A DNA stretch of 27,241 bases from a virus. Both the position numbers and the translations under genes were made by a program. A model generated the notes under the pieces. It was not told the DNA's origin. It made no database searches and saw nothing but the letters and a program-made list of their open reading frames with translations. Within the stretch, counting starts at the first letter, position 1, and every line of letters starts with the position of its first letter. Below, one piece after another: positions 8,108 to 15,636 of the stretch. The stretch is from IMG/VR virus record IMGVR_UViG_3300042521_002517, positions 1 through 27,241 of that record. One strand, 5' to 3'.

Positions 8108-8130
8108 AAGGGCCTTAGGGCCCTTTTTTT
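8108..8130 (+). terminator. Rho-independent terminator
   Basis: AAGGGCC (8108-8114), loop TTAG, GGCCCTT (8119-8125), then an uninterrupted T run to 8130. This seven-base-pair stem with a U-tract is a strong intrinsic terminator closing the transcript that starts near 7790. Confidence 0.92.
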
Positions 8131-8144
8131 GTTTGGAGATTATT

Positions 8145-8468
8145 ATGACCGAAATCAAACCTGAAATGATCAACGAAAATTACTACACTCTCTCTGGTGA
8201 GAAAGAACGTCGTAGGTTCCGTGAGTGGCTAACTGGGATGATGAAAGTACAGCCTATATACGTTACGTTCATTAAGAGCGATGGGTCGAAACGTGAGATG
8301 CGTTGTAGTCTTCGAGAAGAAGATCTTGTTGTTTATGAGAAGAAAACAGATCTTGTTAAAGAAAAGAACGATGACGTTTGCGCTGTGTGGGATCTAGATA
8401 AATCAGCGTGGCGCTCGTTTCGTTATGATTCAATTAAGCAAATTCGTGTTGAAGTGGGTGATGAATGA
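8145..8468 (+). CDS. Small SH3-barrel-like phage protein
   Basis: The 107-residue protein starts at 8145 behind TTGGAG at 8133-8138. The central segment PIYVTFIKSDGSKREMRCSL and the end VWDLDKSAWRSFRYDSIKQI resemble the beta-barrel phage family typified by VTFxKxDGxxRxMRCTL...FRxxSI (often labelled DUF2693 or SH3-fold protein in T4-like phages). Function is unknown in that family. It follows the terminator at 8130 with no clear promoter of its own, so read-through or a phage-specific promoter must supply transcription. It overlaps the nucleotidyltransferase gene by ATGA. Confidence 0.65.
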   Translation: MTEIKPEMINENYYTLSGEKERRRFREWLTGMMKVQPIYVTFIKSDGSKREMRCSLREEDLVVYEKKTDLVKEKNDDVCAVWDLDKSAWRSFRYDSIKQIRVEVGDE

Positions 8469-8929
8469 CAAATGTTTACAATCGTAAGGTAGGGTTCACA
8501 TGCTCTACATTTGACCTACTACATGCTGGTCATATTCTTATGCTTGAAGAAGCAAAGAGCGTCTGCGAGTACCTTATTTGCGGACTACAAATTGATCCAA
8601 GCATTGATAGAACAGAGAAGAACAAACCTGTTCAAACAATTGTTGAACGATATGTTCAGCTCAAAGCTGTTAAGTATGTTGACGAGATTATTGTTTATGA
8701 AACAGAACAAGATCTCGTTGACCTTATTCAAATGCTTCCTATTGATATACGAATCCTTGGTGAAGAATATATCGATAAAAACTTTACTGGCCGTGATTAT
8801 TGTATTGAACGAGGTATTGAATTCTACTTCAATAAACGGACTCATCGATTTAGTAGTTCAGGACTACGTAAACGCGTAACAGAAGCCAATGTAGCCAAGC
8901 AATCTGAAGACAACTATCGCAACGTTTAA
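8465..8929 (+). CDS. Cytidylyltransferase-like nucleotidyltransferase
   Basis: The 154-residue protein has FTCSTFDLLHAGHILML, with HAGH at residues 20-23, the HxGH nucleotide-binding motif of the cytidylyltransferase-like superfamily (TagD, RfaE/HldE C-terminal domain, PCYT). The second signature is RFSSSGLRKRV (128-138), close to the RTxGISTT-type motif. Such enzymes transfer CMP or AMP to glycerol-3-phosphate, heptose-phosphate or similar. Its position before an epimerase and a glycosyltransferase suggests it activates a sugar or polyol phosphate for a surface or nucleic-acid glycosylation step. The exact nucleotide and substrate cannot be read from sequence. Confidence 0.85.
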   Translation: MTNVYNRKVGFTCSTFDLLHAGHILMLEEAKSVCEYLICGLQIDPSIDRTEKNKPVQTIVERYVQLKAVKYVDEIIVYETEQDLVDLIQMLPIDIRILGEEYIDKNFTGRDYCIERGIEFYFNKRTHRFSSSGLRKRVTEANVAKQSEDNYRNV

Positions 8930-8931
8930 TT

Positions 8932-9885
8932 ATGAATACAGTAGCTGTAACCGGATCCCATGGCTTTATTGGATCCATTCTTCGTAAAATGCTAACAGAG
9001 CAAGGACTTGAGGTCCTTGCCTGTGATATCAACCTCGATCATTCGTTATGGACAAAGTACGCAAAATCGGTGTACCACGGTTCATTTGATGATGATGCAT
9101 ATGTTGATCAGATCGTAAGATCAAACGTGTCTACAATCCTCCACCTAGCAGCAACAAGTACTGTTGGCCCGGACGCTGAAGATCCAATGACATACTATTG
9201 GAACAATACTGCTCGGACCATCAATTTCCTCAAAAAGCTGATTGATCGTAAATGGAAAGGACACATTATCTTTGCTAGTACAGCAGCTGTTTATAGACTC
9301 AATGGTTTCTTAGAACCTAAGAAAGAAACATACTTTGCTGATCCGGCAAGTAATTATGGTAGGAGCAAACTACAATGCGAGAGAATGCTTGATTACTGTT
9401 CTCTCTACGGCATAAATGTTACATCATTTCGTTTCTTTAATGTTGCGGGAGCGTACGATGAGTTTGGCGAAGAACATCAAGACACCCACCTTATTTCACG
9501 GATATGTGTTTCTGCGATTAATAATAGTCCCGTTACTGTTTATGGTGATGACTATCCCACTCCTGATGGTACTTGCATTAGGGACTATGTTCATGTATTG
9601 GACATCTGTCGTGCGCAATGCTTTGCCGCTCAGAACAAAATCTATGGCACATACAACCTTGGATCAAAGCAAGGAACGTCCGTTTTTGAAATGATTGATA
9701 TGTTCAATAAACAGACAGGGTGTAGTGTTACATACGAAACGGGTCAACGACGACCTGGTGATGTTCCATATCTGGTGGCAGAGCCAACCAAGTTTACACT
9801 GCATGGATTCACGTATAAGTATAACATAGAAGACATTATTAGTTCGTCATGGAAGCATTTTAAAAGGATACATTATGGGATTTGA
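8932..9885 (+). CDS. NAD-dependent nucleotide-sugar epimerase/dehydratase (GalE-like, extended SDR)
   Basis: The 317-residue protein starts with VTGSHGFIGS (residues 6-15), the GxxGxxG NAD-binding loop of extended short-chain dehydrogenases. Catalytic elements are FASTAAVY (Ser/Thr 116-117) and NYGRSK with Tyr142 and Lys146. RPGDVPYLVAEP near the C terminus matches the UDP-sugar binding loop of UDP-glucose 4-epimerases (RRxGD). It should interconvert or modify a nucleotide-activated sugar in the cytoplasm. Two bases separate it from the nucleotidyltransferase and it overlaps the glycosyltransferase by 11 bases, so the three are one translational unit. Confidence 0.92.
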   Translation: MNTVAVTGSHGFIGSILRKMLTEQGLEVLACDINLDHSLWTKYAKSVYHGSFDDDAYVDQIVRSNVSTILHLAATSTVGPDAEDPMTYYWNNTARTINFLKKLIDRKWKGHIIFASTAAVYRLNGFLEPKKETYFADPASNYGRSKLQCERMLDYCSLYGINVTSFRFFNVAGAYDEFGEEHQDTHLISRICVSAINNSPVTVYGDDYPTPDGTCIRDYVHVLDICRAQCFAAQNKIYGTYNLGSKQGTSVFEMIDMFNKQTGCSVTYETGQRRPGDVPYLVAEPTKFTLHGFTYKYNIEDIISSSWKHFKRIHYGI

Positions 9886-10870
9886 TGTTAATGAAGTTTC
9901 AAAGAACTCTAAAGGTGGAACAGAGCTAATGAGGGTTGGACTTGAGAGCCGTCTTGATCCTGCTCTTGTTGAAGACTTTCAAATTATACCTTCTCGAGTG
10001 AGAGAGCTAGACGAATCAAAGATTCGTGTCTTATGGCTCCATGATTTGCCCGGTGACCCTGAATGTGATCATCTTAAGAATGGTGGACATGATAAGTTCC
10101 ATCAACTTGTATGTGTATCTAACTGGCAAATGCAGCAGTTTTCAGCTTACTATAGAATCCCTTTTAGTAAGTTCCTTGTCATTGAAAACGCTATTGAACC
10201 TATTGCAGAAAGCGAGATCGTTAAACCAACAGACAAGTTTAAAATCATTTACCACACCACACCTCATCGTGGTCTAGAACTACTTGTTCCAGTGTTTACC
10301 AAGCTAGCTGAGAAGTATGACTTCATTGAGCTTGATGTGTATTCCAGCTTCAAGATCTATGGTTGGGAACAACGTGATACACAATACGAACAACTGTTCG
10401 AAGTTTGTCGTAATCATAATCAGATCAATTACCATGGTACGGTCTCAAATGATGAGGTCCGTAAGGCTGTTGCACAGGCTCATGTGTTTGCATACCCTTC
10501 TATTTGGGCTGAGACATCTTGTTTGAGTCTGATGGAAGCTATGAGTGCTAAATGTATCTGCTTGCATCCCAACTACGCAGCTCTGTTTGAGACTGCAGGT
10601 GGAACAACAATGATGTACCAGTGGCATGAGGATGCAAACGCACACGCTCAAATCCTCTACACACACCTTGAAAATATTATTGAGAATCGTAATGATCCTA
10701 CAATAACAAACGTTACCGGAATACAGAGCAGTTATGCTAATCTACGTTACTCGTGGCCGCGGATCGTTTCCATGTGGACCGATCTGCTTAACAGTCTCAA
10801 GAGAGCTTTCCCCGATGTAGAAAGCAGAAAGCTGTCGAGCGGCGAAGTATTTCACTATAGAGTAGGTTGA
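9875..10870 (+). CDS. Glycosyltransferase, GT-B fold (GT4-like)
   Basis: The 331-residue protein carries an N-terminal KGGTELMRVGLE segment (the acceptor-domain GG motif) and a donor domain with IYHTTPHRGLELLVPVF and AYPSIWAETSCLSLMEAMSAKC, the E-x7-E region of GT4 enzymes (ETSCLSLMEAM). It should transfer a sugar from a nucleotide donor, most likely the product of the adjacent epimerase. Targets in phages include host lipopolysaccharide, virion glycoproteins and modified DNA bases; sequence does not decide between them. The start lies inside the end of the epimerase gene. Its stop codon TGA is part of the TTGACA of the next promoter. Confidence 0.88.
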   Translation: MGFDVNEVSKNSKGGTELMRVGLESRLDPALVEDFQIIPSRVRELDESKIRVLWLHDLPGDPECDHLKNGGHDKFHQLVCVSNWQMQQFSAYYRIPFSKFLVIENAIEPIAESEIVKPTDKFKIIYHTTPHRGLELLVPVFTKLAEKYDFIELDVYSSFKIYGWEQRDTQYEQLFEVCRNHNQINYHGTVSNDEVRKAVAQAHVFAYPSIWAETSCLSLMEAMSAKCICLHPNYAALFETAGGTTMMYQWHEDANAHAQILYTHLENIIENRNDPTITNVTGIQSSYANLRYSWPRIVSMWTDLLNSLKRAFPDVESRKLSSGEVFHYRVG

Positions 10871-10895
10871 CATTAGAACGCGTATAGGTTAACAT
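10867..10895 (+). promoter_or_regulatory. Sigma70-type promoter upstream of rnh
   Basis: A perfect TTGACA (10867-10872), a 17-bp spacer and TAACAT (10890-10895; another TAACAT follows at 10895-10900). The -35 box includes the stop codon of the glycosyltransferase gene. The rnh start is 30 bases downstream. Confidence 0.68.
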
Positions 10896-10920
10896 AACAT
10901 ATCATTAACTCTTTAACCTA
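10885..10920. repeat. 8-bp inverted repeat overlapping the rnh promoter
   Basis: TAGGTTAA (10885-10892) and TTAACCTA (10913-10920) are perfect inverted copies separated by 20 bp. The left arm covers the -10 box and the right arm ends six bases before the ATG. This is a plausible two-site operator, or a hairpin that would hide the translation start region; there is no Shine-Dalgarno in this leader. Confidence 0.55.
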
Positions 10921-10925
10921 CAATT

Positions 10926-11777
10926 ATGATTCTCCTTGACTTATCACAAGTAATGATTTCGAACATTATGATGCAGGTTGGACAGCACACTGATGCTATT
11001 CAACCTGATCTTGTTCGACATATGGTAATCAATACCATTCGTTCTCTTAAAGTAAAGTTTTCAGACTATAGTGAGCTTGTTATTGCTTGCGATGATAAGA
11101 AGTACTGGCGTCGTGATTACTTTGCTCCATATAAAGGCAATCGAAAAGCTGATCGAGAGAAGTCTAACATTGACTGGGCAGTACTATTTGACACTCTCAA
11201 TCAAGTTAAAAACGAGCTGAAAGACAATTTCCCATACAGAGTTATACAAGTCGAGGGTGCCGAGGCAGATGATGTCATTGGTACTTTGGTGATGAAATTC
11301 GGTTCAGAACTAAATAATGAGGATAAGATCCTTATCTTGAGTGGTGATAAGGATTTTGTACAGCTGCAGCAGTGGGGTAATGTTACACAGTACGATCCTA
11401 TTCGTAAGAAAGATATCACTTCTAACAATCCGGAAAAGTTTATTCATCATTTGATTCTTTCGGGTGACAGAGGGGATGGGATTCCGAATGTACTATCGCC
11501 TGACAACTGCATTATAGAAGGAATGCGACAGAAGCCTCTTCGCGAGACGAAGATTGAAGAGTTGTTGAATACTGAATGGGAAGATCTACCTAATGAAATT
11601 AGACGTAATTGGGACCGTAATCGAATGTTGATTGATCTTACTTTTATTCCAGAACGGATAAAAGACTCTATCCTTGCAGAGTATGAAGCGCAAGCCAACA
11701 AACCTCGTGATAAGATGTTTAACTATTTTATCCAGCATAAAATGAAACTCCTAATGGAGTCAATTGGTGATTTTTAA
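10926..11777 (+). CDS. rnh: T4-type RNase H / 5'-3' exonuclease (FEN-1 family)
   Basis: The 283-residue protein has the acidic residues of the FEN/5'-nuclease family: Asp5 in LLDLS, Asp56-Asp57 in IACDD, the arch YKGNRKADREK (69-79), Glu110 to Asp116 in VEGAEADDVIG, Asp141 and Asp143 in LSGDKDFVQL, and LSGDRGDGIPNVLS at 178-191, the helical clamp. T4 RNase H removes RNA primers and adjoining DNA on the lagging strand. The length is close to T4 RNase H (305 aa). The next gene overlaps its last base, so they are coupled. The ATG at 10926 has no good Shine-Dalgarno. Confidence 0.93.
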   Translation: MILLDLSQVMISNIMMQVGQHTDAIQPDLVRHMVINTIRSLKVKFSDYSELVIACDDKKYWRRDYFAPYKGNRKADREKSNIDWAVLFDTLNQVKNELKDNFPYRVIQVEGAEADDVIGTLVMKFGSELNNEDKILILSGDKDFVQLQQWGNVTQYDPIRKKDITSNNPEKFIHHLILSGDRGDGIPNVLSPDNCIIEGMRQKPLRETKIEELLNTEWEDLPNEIRRNWDRNRMLIDLTFIPERIKDSILAEYEAQANKPRDKMFNYFIQHKMKLLMESIGDF

Positions 11778-12199
11778 TGCGACTAGCTATATCACAAATT
11801 CTTAAAGCCTGTTCCGAATATCCAGTCAATCAGAGAGCACAATACCTTGCTCAGCACGACACATTAGCGCTTCGTGTTGTGCTACAGTATGCTCTTGATC
11901 CACGTGTAAAGTTTATTCTTCCACACGGTGTGCCACCCTTTAAACCAACAGAGCATCTTGATCAAGAAGGTAATCTTTATAGAGACTTTCGTAAGTTAAG
12001 TAATTTCATTGAGGGTGGTGGGTATCCTGACATGCATCACATCAAACGCGAGACGTTGTTCATTCAATTCCTTGAAGGACTGTTTCCCGAAGATGCAAAA
12101 CTGATTTGTAGTGTCAAAGACAAAAAGCTCCCATACAAAGGGATCACAGTTAAGATTGTTAATCAAGCCTTTCCAGGACTAATCAAAGAAAAGGAGTAA
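11777..12199 (+). CDS. Conserved T4-like phage protein of unknown function
   Basis: The 140-residue protein starts on the last base of the rnh stop (TAATG). It contains VVLQYALDPRVKFILPHGVP, then PPFKP, a helical LYRDFRKLSNFIEGGG, REtLFIQFLEGLFPEDAKLIC and KLPYKGITVKIVNQAFPGLI. I recall this pattern as a family common in T4-like phages of cyanobacteria and other aquatic bacteria (DUF6433-like), but cannot confirm the identifier. It has no catalytic motif that I can recognise. Its place directly after rnh suggests a part in replication or recombination. Confidence 0.75.
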   Translation: MRLAISQILKACSEYPVNQRAQYLAQHDTLALRVVLQYALDPRVKFILPHGVPPFKPTEHLDQEGNLYRDFRKLSNFIEGGGYPDMHHIKRETLFIQFLEGLFPEDAKLICSVKDKKLPYKGITVKIVNQAFPGLIKEKE

Positions 12200-12207
12200 G
12201 AGTAAAA

Positions 12208-12378
12208 GTGTCCAAAAAGCAAAAGAAACCTGGTCCTTCGTTGTATGAAGGTGAAGAGAACACTCGACATCAGTTCAGAGTCAAAAAGAAGATACAAAAT
12301 CAAAAGATGTTAAAGAATTTGGATAGAGCTCTTAGAGCTAAAGATTATAATAAATTAGCAACCATTGACGACTTTTAA
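12208..12378 (+). CDS. Small basic hypothetical protein (GTG start)
   Basis: The 56-residue frame starts with GTG at 12208, 11 bases after AAGGAG (12191-12196), and ends TAA at 12378. The product begins SKKQKKPGPSLYEGEENTR and continues with a Lys/Arg-rich helix (HQFRVKKKIQNQKMLKNLDR) and an acidic end (TIDDF). It fills what would otherwise be a 188-base gap. A short basic helical peptide of this type could bind nucleic acid. It is not recognised as a named family. Confidence 0.65.
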   Translation: MSKKQKKPGPSLYEGEENTRHQFRVKKKIQNQKMLKNLDRALRAKDYNKLATIDDF

Positions 12379-12387
12379 GGAGCAATC

Positions 12388-12786
12388 ATGTTTAGTTTTT
12401 TAAAGAATCTTTTTAAACCAAAAGATACAGACAAACCTCATCCACTTGATGGTCCTGTACGCGCAGCAAACGAGAAAGCTGCTTTACCGAAGCCAGTTGA
12501 AGTACAGTTACCTGCTGAAAATACAATCACGGTTACTGAGCCTGCAAAAGCAACTGTAACCGTGAGTATTCCTGAAGCTAAAGTAGAAGCTGTTGCACCT
12601 CAACCAGCACCTCTTAAGCCAGCAGAGAAGTGGCCATTTCCAACGAGCGCCCCCGTTGAACCACCAGCCGTTCCTGTTGTTGAGTTCAAAGAAAAGAAAC
12701 CTCGTAAGCCTCGTGCACCCAAGCAGTTGCATCCTATTCAGCAGGAAGCATCGAGAACTGTTATTCGTAAATCAAAAAAGAAGTAA
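12388..12786 (+). CDS. Pro/Ala/Lys-rich low-complexity protein
   Basis: The 132-residue protein follows AAGGAG (12377-12382) at a spacing of five. A short amphipathic N terminus (MFSFLKNLFKPK) is followed by a long disordered stretch rich in Pro, Ala, Val and Glu (for example AVAPQPAPLKPAEKWPFP) and a strongly basic tail (KEKKPRKPRAPKQLHP ... RKSKKK). The N terminus could sit on a membrane surface and the tail could bind nucleic acid. No domain is recognised. One base overlaps the next gene. Confidence 0.75.
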   Translation: MFSFLKNLFKPKDTDKPHPLDGPVRAANEKAALPKPVEVQLPAENTITVTEPAKATVTVSIPEAKVEAVAPQPAPLKPAEKWPFPTSAPVEPPAVPVVEFKEKKPRKPRAPKQLHPIQQEASRTVIRKSKKK

Positions 12787-13025
12787 TGCCAACATATACT
12801 TTTTTCAACGAAAAGACCAACGAAACGTTTGATAAGTTTATGTCAATCTCTGCAAAGGAGCAATTCCTTGCAGAGAATGTCGATATCAAGCAGGTCATCC
12901 AAGCTCCCTCATTAAACTACTCTGGTACTACGAGTAAACCGGATGCAGGGTTCCGTGATGTATTAAAAGAGATAAGGAGTAAGCACGATCAGCGCATTAC
13001 GCGCAGTACTATAAACACGTTCTGA
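12786..13025 (+). CDS. Small conserved phage protein with FmdB-like N terminus
   Basis: The 79-residue protein begins MPTYTFFNEKTNETFDKFMS, which has the layout of the FmdB zinc-ribbon N terminus (MPxYxFxC...GxxFExxM) but with no cysteines, so metal binding is lost. It continues with KEQFLAENVDIKQVIQAPSL, as in similar proteins of T4-like phages, and ends with a basic helix (FRDVLKEIRSKHDQRI). Function is unknown. It overlaps the upstream gene by one base (TAATG) and is 15 bases ahead of phoH. Confidence 0.75.
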   Translation: MPTYTFFNEKTNETFDKFMSISAKEQFLAENVDIKQVIQAPSLNYSGTTSKPDAGFRDVLKEIRSKHDQRITRSTINTF

Positions 13026-13040
13026 CAAGGAGAATTACAA

Positions 13041-13769
13041 TTGAACGTTAAACTTGCATATGCCAACGATAGTCAGTTCGTTCCTCATAAAAAGGAACGT
13101 AAGAGAAGAATCCCACAGACAAAAGATATGTTATCAATAAAACACATTGAACCAATGACGTGGGCACAGACAGATATGATGGAGGCTTATGCAAGGGGCG
13201 CTAATGTAGTAGCAACAGGTTCAGCAGGGACAGGTAAAAGCTATATTGCGTCTTATCTTGCATTGAACAGTCTTCTGCAGCGGCAAGTATGTAAGATTGT
13301 TGTTGTACGTAGTGCTGTACCGACGAGAGATATGGGACATCTGCCTGGATCTCTACAAGAGAAGTCTGAAATATACACTATTCCATATAAACAGATATTC
13401 AATGATCTTTGTGAGAATGGTACAGCATGGGACATTCTTGTTAAAAAGAATATGGTTGAGTTTATTACAACGTCATATGTGCGAGGTATTACACTCGATA
13501 ATTGTGTAATTATAATTGATGAGTTTCAATCAATGACTTCTCATGAGTTGTATAGTGTTCTTACACGTACAGGCAAGGATTCAAGGATTATAGTATGTGG
13601 TGATACCAAGCAAACAGACTTAGATGGTCGTAGAGAAAAGAGTTCTTTTGAGTGGTTTATGGGTGTTGTGCAGAAAATGCCTAGCTGGTTCCATCAAACC
13701 AATTTCCTCAAAGAGGACATTGTGAGATCTGATTTTGTTAAAGCCTTGATTATGGCAGTCGAGGAGTGA
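13041..13769 (+). CDS. phoH: PhoH-like P-loop ATPase
   Basis: The 242-residue protein starts at TTG 13041, seven bases after AAGGAG (13028-13033). Walker A is GSAGTGKS (residues 60-67), Walker B VIIIDEFQ (156-163), with the PhoH-specific RSAVPTRDMGHLPGSLQEK (90-108) and RIIVCGDTKQTDL (182-194, sensor). PhoH proteins are ATPases, probably acting on RNA, and very common in marine phages; the link to phosphate stress is debated. A pstS gene in the same window makes phosphate response a tempting but unproven theme. No ATG is available near the start. Confidence 0.95.
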   Translation: MNVKLAYANDSQFVPHKKERKRRIPQTKDMLSIKHIEPMTWAQTDMMEAYARGANVVATGSAGTGKSYIASYLALNSLLQRQVCKIVVVRSAVPTRDMGHLPGSLQEKSEIYTIPYKQIFNDLCENGTAWDILVKKNMVEFITTSYVRGITLDNCVIIIDEFQSMTSHELYSVLTRTGKDSRIIVCGDTKQTDLDGRREKSSFEWFMGVVQKMPSWFHQTNFLKEDIVRSDFVKALIMAVEE

Positions 13770-13779
13770 GGTATGTCAA

Positions 13780-14499
13780 GTGGTTCAATCATTTGCTGAA
13801 CTGAAGAACAGAACATTTACTCAATTGGCCCGGACAAAGTTCTTTGATCTTTCCGAGCCAATTGTTTTACCTGACCTTAGCACAGAGTATGTGAATGGTA
13901 GACGTTTCTATGTAACGCCTAATAACAACAAATACCCTTCTGTAACAACTGTTCTTTCCACTATGAACAAAGACATTATCGAACAGTGGCGACTACGCGT
14001 TGGTATTGAAGAAGCGCAAAAAATAACAACACAGGCATCTGGACGTGGTACTTCTGTACATAGTATTGCAGAAAGATATCTTCTCAACGAGAAGGACTAT
14101 TCAAGAGGTGAGATGCCTGCCAATCTAGCATCATTTAAGCATATACAGAAGTACCTAGATGATTGGTGTGATAAAGTATACGCTAATGAGATTGCACTAT
14201 ATTCAGATAAATTAAAGACTGCAGGTCGTTGTGATCTTATTGCTCGTATACATGGTATCCGTACTGTATGTGACTTCAAGACAGCAAAGAAAGCTAAGCC
14301 GAGAGAATGGATATTAAACTACTTCTATCAATGCACTACATATGCTATAATGTTGTATGAGCGAACAGGGTTGTGGTGTCCTCAGATCTGTATATTAATT
14401 GCAACCGATGAAGACGGCCTCCAATTCTTTATTGATCATACAGTTAATTATGTTAAACCTGTAAAGGAATTCTTTAATAACTATCACGCAAACCTCTAG
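13780..14499 (+). CDS. PD-(D/E)XK exonuclease (RecB/Cas4-like), T4-like phage type
   Basis: The 239-residue protein starts at GTG 13780, nine bases after GAGG. It contains the nuclease core in order: RGTSVHSIAERYLL (helix I), NEIALYSDKLKTAGRCDLIA with Glu137 and Asp152, CDFKTAKK with Asp165 and Lys167 (the D-x-K of the motif), and QCTTYAIMLYE with Gln184 and Tyr188, as in the RecB nuclease family. Exonucleases of this type in cyanophages and related T4-like phages are thought to process DNA ends for recombination or degrade host DNA. It follows phoH by ten bases. Confidence 0.9.
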   Translation: MVQSFAELKNRTFTQLARTKFFDLSEPIVLPDLSTEYVNGRRFYVTPNNNKYPSVTTVLSTMNKDIIEQWRLRVGIEEAQKITTQASGRGTSVHSIAERYLLNEKDYSRGEMPANLASFKHIQKYLDDWCDKVYANEIALYSDKLKTAGRCDLIARIHGIRTVCDFKTAKKAKPREWILNYFYQCTTYAIMLYERTGLWCPQICILIATDEDGLQFFIDHTVNYVKPVKEFFNNYHANL

Positions 14500-14507
14500 G
14501 AGCTATC

Positions 14508-14672
14508 ATGCAGTTTGTATTGATAACAAGTACAGGTGATCGGCTTTACTTTTATATTGAAGAATGTGCAGAAATATACAAATCTATACATGGCGGTGAA
14601 GTTTATAACGTTGATGTAAAGACGGGCAAAATTATTTGGAAAGATGTGAACGCCATACTAAAATACGGTTGA
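14508..14672 (+). CDS. Small hypothetical protein
   Basis: The 54-residue frame starts at ATG 14508, behind TAGGAG at 14497-14502. The product, MQFVLITSTGDRLYFYIEEC... VYNVDVKTGKIIWKDVNAIL, looks like a small beta-rich fold. It fits exactly between the exonuclease and the SGNH-like gene. No family is recognised. Confidence 0.65.
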   Translation: MQFVLITSTGDRLYFYIEECAEIYKSIHGGEVYNVDVKTGKIIWKDVNAILKYG

Positions 14673-14682
14673 CTTTTAAAAA

Positions 14683-15408
14683 ATGTATAAATGTGTGATA
14701 TCAGGTGGATGTGGTTATGCATATGGTTTTGGTCTCAATGATAGATCAAAACGCTATGCTCAGCTTATTGCCGATCATCTAAATGCTGTGTTGATCGACC
14801 GATCCATAACTAATGCAGGCAATGAACTCATCGCTTCGTCTTTAGTCGTTGGTATCAACGAAGCACTTAAGACATATAAAAGTAATGAGATCGTTGTTCT
14901 TGTCGGTTGGACAACCATTGAGAGATATGAATACTATAACATGGAGTATGGTAGAATAACATCCAGTGTTAAAGACGAATTCAGACTGGTCGGAAATGAA
15001 GCTAACTCTCAAATAAGGATCGCTAAGTTTATTAATAGTAATTTGTGGGATCCTTCTTATGGATATTATAAAATGATACACTCATTCAACTACTTGAATA
15101 GTGTTTGTGAAACAAAAAAGATTAAGGTAGTACATAGAAGGAATACTGGCCATAATCAAGCGTTCAATAGAGGGTTTCCTAAGGTAAGCGTCCCGCATAG
15201 TGAAATTAACAACAAAGACCTCATTGACAAAGCCCTACTTAACGAGTATGCTCATCAATACAAGATCTGTATGGAAAGTGATGTTTTTGAAAAGTTTGCA
15301 GAAAAAAAGGATATGATATCAAAGAACAAATACCCTACAGAAGAAGGGCATTATAACTGGGCAAAGCATCTAATCGCTCAACATGGATCGTTAAATATTA
15401 ACAGGTGA
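14683..15408 (+). CDS. SGNH/GDSL-hydrolase-like protein
   Basis: The 241-residue protein shows a layout like phage SGNH-type proteins: N-terminal VISGGCGYAYGFGL in the position of block I, RSITNAGNELIASSLVVGI (block with the conserved Gly-Asn), VVLVGWTTIERYEYY (block III-like, Asn replaced), and C-terminal YPTEEGHYNWAKHL, where His is the expected catalytic His of the DxxH block. The nucleophile Ser at residue 7 is one residue off the usual GDS pattern, so catalysis is not assured. The start has no Shine-Dalgarno: only an A-rich leader precedes it. Esterase or carbohydrate deacetylase activity is possible. Confidence 0.55.
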   Translation: MYKCVISGGCGYAYGFGLNDRSKRYAQLIADHLNAVLIDRSITNAGNELIASSLVVGINEALKTYKSNEIVVLVGWTTIERYEYYNMEYGRITSSVKDEFRLVGNEANSQIRIAKFINSNLWDPSYGYYKMIHSFNYLNSVCETKKIKVVHRRNTGHNQAFNRGFPKVSVPHSEINNKDLIDKALLNEYAHQYKICMESDVFEKFAEKKDMISKNKYPTEEGHYNWAKHLIAQHGSLNINR

Positions 15409-15414
15409 TATGTT

Positions 15415-15633
15415 ATGAAAACAAGGTTTAGCAAGAAAGAACACTTACATTGTGGTCAGGAAGCTATGACATTTGATGGCCATAAAGTTATTATTGATCG
15501 TGATGATGGTAATGTTGTCTGGGTTCGTCATGTAGAGGAAGGTTGGCCATTCCCACACTGGAACTTCATGACACGTAAACAACTTGCTCCTCTACCACCT
15601 GTCCCTCAGGAATATGAGGAAGCTCTTTTCTAA
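15415..15633 (+). CDS. Small hypothetical protein
   Basis: The 72-residue protein starts six bases after the SGNH-like stop. The segment MTFDGHKVIIDRDDGNVVWVRH looks like two beta strands of an SH3-like barrel, followed by a Pro-rich tail (LAPLPPVPQEYEEALF). No named family is recognised. It is probably co-translated with its neighbours. Confidence 0.65.
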   Translation: MKTRFSKKEHLHCGQEAMTFDGHKVIIDRDDGNVVWVRHVEEGWPFPHWNFMTRKQLAPLPPVPQEYEEALF

Positions 15634-15636
15634 ATC

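Noticed and set aside
14686-14693. T4-type late promoter TATAAATG upstream of the SGNH-like gene
   Set aside because: It differs from TATAAATA at the last base and lies inside the first codons of the gene it would serve.
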